This document shows positions 61,016 to 64,000 of a DNA stretch of 64,000 nucleotides, piece by piece. The DNA comes from an uncultured Flavihumibacter sp. (lineage in GTDB: Bacteria > Bacteroidota > Bacteroidia > Chitinophagales > Chitinophagaceae): NCBI GenBank assembly GCA_902168105.1, contig CABHOY010000024.1, positions 149,564-213,563 on the forward strand, in the 5' to 3' direction. The translations under genes and the position numbers were made by a program. The notes beneath the pieces are model-generated. The model was not told the origin of the DNA, did not search any database, and saw only the letters and a program-made list of their open reading frames with translations. How positions within the stretch are numbered: the first letter of the stretch is position 1; each line of letters opens with the position of its first letter.

Positions 61016-61311
61016 TTAAGCCATTGCACCATTTGCACCAATGATTTGACCTGATATCCACCTGGCTGCCTCACTGGAAAGGAAACGATTACCCTTGCGA
61101 TGTCCTCAGGCTTCCCCAAACGCCCATAAGCATTACTTGCAATAAGCCTTTCAATATCCTGTTGCGACTTACCCTCCAAAAACAAAGCGGTTTCTGTTGG
61201 ACCAGGTGATACCGCGTTAACATTAATTCCGCGGCTACCTACCTCTTTTGCAAAAATGCGGGTAAGCTGTTCAACCGCTCCTTGGATTTCGTCAAGCTGC
61301 CGGACTCTCAT
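61016..61311 (-). pseudogene. SDR C-terminal fragment with frameshift
   Basis: The reading frame starts MRVRQLDEIQ, with no SDR resemblance, then joins GAVEQLTRIFAKEVGSRGINVNAVSPGPTET, the segment after the lost YxxxK motif, so it lacks the catalytic Tyr. Near 61083 the frame shifts: one missing T in minus-strand GTTTCC changes the frame, and the true SDR end (SSEAARWISGQIIGANGAMA) is readable in the next frame, with its stop at 61016. The annotated frame would instead run on to 60994. It is therefore both truncated and frameshifted. It overlaps the response regulator stop by 4 bases. Confidence 0.8.
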
Positions 61312-62060
61312 TTACTTATCAACTTAATGTACACCACCGCTTTAAGTAGAGCTTCTTTTCTGTGGCGTGAAATAGGAAGTTGTTTACCATCAATAAAAAC
61401 CCGCCCCCCCGAAATAGCATCAATTTTATGAGTGTTGATCAAGTAGGATTGATGGATCCTGAAAAAAGAGTCTTTAGGCAGCATTTCCTCTAAGGAGATC
61501 ATAGTTTGATGGATAATGAAGGCCTTTTCTTTAAAATGCAGTTTCAGGTAATTCTGCATTCCTTCCACAAATAGAATATCCTCACAGATAATTCGCTGAA
61601 AGGTGTCTCCCTGCCTGATATACATATCGGAATCTGCCCCTTCCTTACTGTTTTGTAATATGAGACGGGATTGGAATATACTCAGTGCCTTATTTGCTGC
61701 CTGGAAAAAACGCTGAAACTCTAAAGGCTTCATCAGATAATCTACTACATTCAACCGAAAACCTTCCAATGCGTGCTCGGAGTATGCGGTGGTTAAGATG
61801 GTAAGTGGAGATTTATCTAAAGACTGCAAAAATTCAAGTCCGGAAAGCATCGGCATATTGATATCCAGAAACATCAGGTCAATATCCTTCGCTTTCAGAA
61901 TCTCCGTTGCTTTCATGGCAGAAGTGCAGGTATCTGCAACCTCCAGAAAATCTAACTGGTTAATAAAGTTAACTACCCCTTTTATGGCAATTGGCTCATC
62001 ATCCACGATGAGGCACCTTAAAAGCGGGCTGCTTGTTTGTTTCGCTACTATTTCTCCCAT
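61308..62060 (-). CDS. LytTR-family response regulator
   Basis: This 250-residue regulator has a receiver domain (acid pair D20-D21, phospho-accepting D66 in FLDINMP, Lys in YLMKPLEF) and a C-terminal LytTR DNA-binding domain (about 145-245, with EDILFVEGMQNYLKLHFKEKAFIIHQTMISLEEMLP and FFRIHQSYLINTHKIDAI). It is paired with the LytS-type kinase directly upstream (5-base gap). LytTR regulators bind direct repeats; no target site was identified here. Confidence 0.93.
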   Translation of the reverse strand: MGEIVAKQTSSPLLRCLIVDDEPIAIKGVVNFINQLDFLEVADTCTSAMKATEILKAKDIDLMFLDINMPMLSGLEFLQSLDKSPLTILTTAYSEHALEGFRLNVVDYLMKPLEFQRFFQAANKALSIFQSRLILQNSKEGADSDMYIRQGDTFQRIICEDILFVEGMQNYLKLHFKEKAFIIHQTMISLEEMLPKDSFFRIHQSYLINTHKIDAISGGRVFIDGKQLPISRHRKEALLKAVVYIKLISK

Positions 62061-62065
62061 AACAC

Positions 62066-63082
62066 TTATAAATTGATAACCAGTTTAGTATAATAAGTCG
62101 TTTCAGAATCCTTAATAGTTAAATCGTAATTCTCCCCGTAAAGAATTTCTAAGCGTTGTTTCACGTTTTCCAGTCCTAATCCCGAAACACGATCTTTTTC
62201 CTGTTGAATGTTTGATTTAGAGTTTTCAACCTCTAAACAAATCGAATTAGCTATTTGCTCAAAACCTATGTTTACATAAACCATTTCTGATATCCCCCGG
62301 GACACATGTTTGAAGGCATTTTCAATAAAGGTGATTAATAATAAAGCAGGAAATGCCTGATGGTTATCCTCGATCTTCCACGAACAGTTGATGGTCAGCT
62401 CATTTCCCCATCTCACTTTTTCTATCTCAATAAAGTCTTTTAAAAATTGGACCTCCTGCGCTATGCTTACCTTGCTGTTTTTGTCGCTATCCAGTTGATA
62501 ACGGAGAATCTTAGAATACCTTATCAGCAATGAAGATGCTAAATCTATATCCTCCTGCATCAATATATTAATGTGGTTCAATACATTGAACATGAAATGG
62601 GGACTGATCTGTTGCTGAAGTATCTGTAATTGGGATTCGACTAAAGCTTCGTGCAATTTCATACTCTGTTCATGGAACCTTAATCCGCAAAATCCGAAAT
62701 TCACAAATAAAGCCACCAGAAGTGCATTGATATACATAATGCTGAGGAGGCTCCTTCCTAACAACAGTTCCGACGTTGGAAAAAAACCGCTTTGTTCCAG
62801 ATAAAGAAAACCATGTAGAATAGCCGGTATAAATAGCGCTGATATCGCTGATACCAGAAAAAACTGTCCGGCAAACAAAAGCATCCGCTTTTGTTTCATT
62901 GCCTTTTGTAACAGGCTTTTGCTCAAATAGGTTGTGAATGGGTATAAACAAGACATGATACAGAATGCCAGCAAACCGCCTTCCAACATAGACGAGTCCG
63001 GTATATAACGAAACCAAAAAACAATGGTCAGAAAAATCCAGATCAAAATTACAAACCTCCCATAATTTTTTAAAAGAGTCAT
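62066..63082 (-). CDS. LytS-type sensor histidine kinase
   Basis: This 338-residue kinase has four hydrophobic segments in its first 130 residues, a coiled linker, and a His_kinase domain (QQQISPHFMFNVLNHINILM with the phosphoacceptor His in SPHFMFN at about residue 160), then the ATP-binding domain (LITFIENAFKHVSRG and GLGLENVKQRLEILYG). It forms an operon with the response regulator. The signal is unknown. The partner outer-membrane gene is divergent at 63243. Confidence 0.92.
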   Translation of the reverse strand: MTLLKNYGRFVILIWIFLTIVFWFRYIPDSSMLEGGLLAFCIMSCLYPFTTYLSKSLLQKAMKQKRMLLFAGQFFLVSAISALFIPAILHGFLYLEQSGFFPTSELLLGRSLLSIMYINALLVALFVNFGFCGLRFHEQSMKLHEALVESQLQILQQQISPHFMFNVLNHINILMQEDIDLASSLLIRYSKILRYQLDSDKNSKVSIAQEVQFLKDFIEIEKVRWGNELTINCSWKIEDNHQAFPALLLITFIENAFKHVSRGISEMVYVNIGFEQIANSICLEVENSKSNIQQEKDRVSGLGLENVKQRLEILYGENYDLTIKDSETTYYTKLVINL

Positions 63083-63242
63083 ACCGCAAAGTTAAAGGTA
63101 ATAGTCTATAGCCCGATTACCAGGCGTCAAAGCAAAACGCCTATCGGTCAAAACAATTTCTATTGCGCAACCACCTGCTTCATCTTTGTTCCAATGGACG
63201 CCAAAAACGTCTGATTTAGAGAAAACTGTTTATTTGAAAACT

Positions 63243-64000
63243 ATGAGATCATTATTGATATGTGTGTTTATTATAGGTATTGCTTCTACAAAAAGCAATG
63301 CCCAGGCCTTCTTCAAGACCGAGTATTTCGGAACATCAGGCTATCAGATGACGCAAGGCGATTCCAGTCAGCGAATAGGAAATAGCAAAGGCTCGGCCAT
63401 GGTCTACCAGGCAGGTATCAACATTCCCCTATCCAAAAAACTGAACGAATTGAATCGTCCAACCATGTGGTCTATCAGTGTTGGAGGAGCCTACGTTGAT
63501 CTTAACAATAAGAATTTTAGCGAACCGTTGGTTATCGACAAGGTCTTAAACGTAGGCTTGAGTTTGAACTACCAACGGCCATTAAATGACCGGTGGTCGC
63601 TCAGGACGGGTATCGGCGGCGGAATATTTATGCCCACTACTGATCTGTCGCAAATGAGGTTCGAAAATGTATTGGGCAGCGTTAGTGCCGTATTTATCCG
63701 TCATTTGAGGCCAAACCTTGAACTGGGTGGTGGCCTTGCTTTAAACAACTCTTTCGGATTCCCCATGCTATTTCCCGCTTTTTACCTTAACTGGAGGACA
63801 GCAGGGCGTTATTCGGTACAGGCTTCGCTAAAGGATGGTCTTGATGTGTCAGCAGGCTACAATTTTAATAAAGACTTCAAGCTAAACCTGGTGATGGAGG
63901 TTAACGGACAGATGGCCTTACTGGAACAGGAAGGAAAGGATAAAATATTCACCCATCAATATGTTGTCTTCGGATTGCGCCCGGAAATAAAGTTAGGGAA
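63243..64000 (+). CDS. Outer-membrane protein, partial (DUF6268-like)
   Basis: The gene starts at an ATG at 63243 and is cut by the window end after 252 complete codons. The product has a signal peptide (MRSLLICVFIIGIASTKSNAQA) and a barrel-like body of alternating aromatic and Gly-rich strands (WSISVGGAYVDLNNKNF, LRTGIGGGIFMPTTDLSQ, LELGGGLALNNSFGFPMLFPAFYLNW). It resembles DUF6268-type outer-membrane proteins found beside LytS/LytR systems. It is divergent from the LytS kinase, so that system may control it. The C-terminus is not visible. Confidence 0.7.
   Translation, partial: MRSLLICVFIIGIASTKSNAQAFFKTEYFGTSGYQMTQGDSSQRIGNSKGSAMVYQAGINIPLSKKLNELNRPTMWSISVGGAYVDLNNKNFSEPLVIDKVLNVGLSLNYQRPLNDRWSLRTGIGGGIFMPTTDLSQMRFENVLGSVSAVFIRHLRPNLELGGGLALNNSFGFPMLFPAFYLNWRTAGRYSVQASLKDGLDVSAGYNFNKDFKLNLVMEVNGQMALLEQEGKDKIFTHQYVVFGLRPEIKLG

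Overview
The window is a chromosomal piece of a Bacteroidota bacterium, most likely from the Chitinophagaceae (Chitinophaga-like). The grounds are promoters of the TAnnTTTG type, many Cys lipoproteins and TonB-dependent receptors with a carboxypeptidase-regulatory N-domain, a transketolase made as separate halves, HEIGH-type M57 lipoproteins, and a DUF6048/DUF6452 pair. It contains no rRNA, CRISPR array, phage or transposase gene.

Layout. 1-4 kb: the start of an OPT peptide transporter, a POT peptide transporter and purD. 4.2-10.9 kb: the cell-elongation operon mreB-mreC-mreD-mrdA-rodA plus a metallo-beta-lactamase-fold gene. 11-13 kb: an ECF sigma factor operon. 13-16 kb: half a transketolase, galE and rfbA. 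16.4-18.2 kb: a PiT phosphate transporter with its DUF47 partner. 18.2-34.6 kb: a PlcP/LpxH-like phosphoesterase, a small unknown protein, two TonB receptors, lipoproteins, two M57 peptidases, ppsA and an Lrp regulator. 34.6-49.5 kb: small lipoproteins, an M13 peptidase, rarA, pbpC with a giant alpha-2-macroglobulin, and a ModF-like ATPase. 49.5-58 kb: intergenic repeats, an acetyltransferase, DUF6048/DUF6452, uvrA, fabF, a desaturase and tRNA-Ser(GCU). 58.1-64 kb: an accessory-looking block with two broken short-chain dehydrogenase pieces, an ester cyclase, an oxidoreductase, an AraC regulator and a LytS/LytR system facing an outer-membrane protein.

Main discovery candidate: six promoters on the + strand between 18.2 and 34.5 kb share one architecture. 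Each has three or more half-sites of the form (T/G)TAA(C/T)A at an exact 11-bp period. The last half-site always starts 15 bp before a TAnnTTTG-like -7 element. Direct repeats with 11-bp spacing are how PhoB/PhoP-type regulators bind in other phyla. The promoters lie beside a PiT/DUF47 phosphate-uptake pair and precede a phosphoesterase that resembles the lipid-remodelling phospholipase PlcP. I therefore propose a local phosphate-starvation regulon. One of the six promoters drives no ORF: it is followed about 60 bp later by a strong intrinsic terminator, which predicts a small RNA of about 75 nt under the same control. No phoB, phoR or pst gene lies in the window, so the identity of the regulator is an inference.
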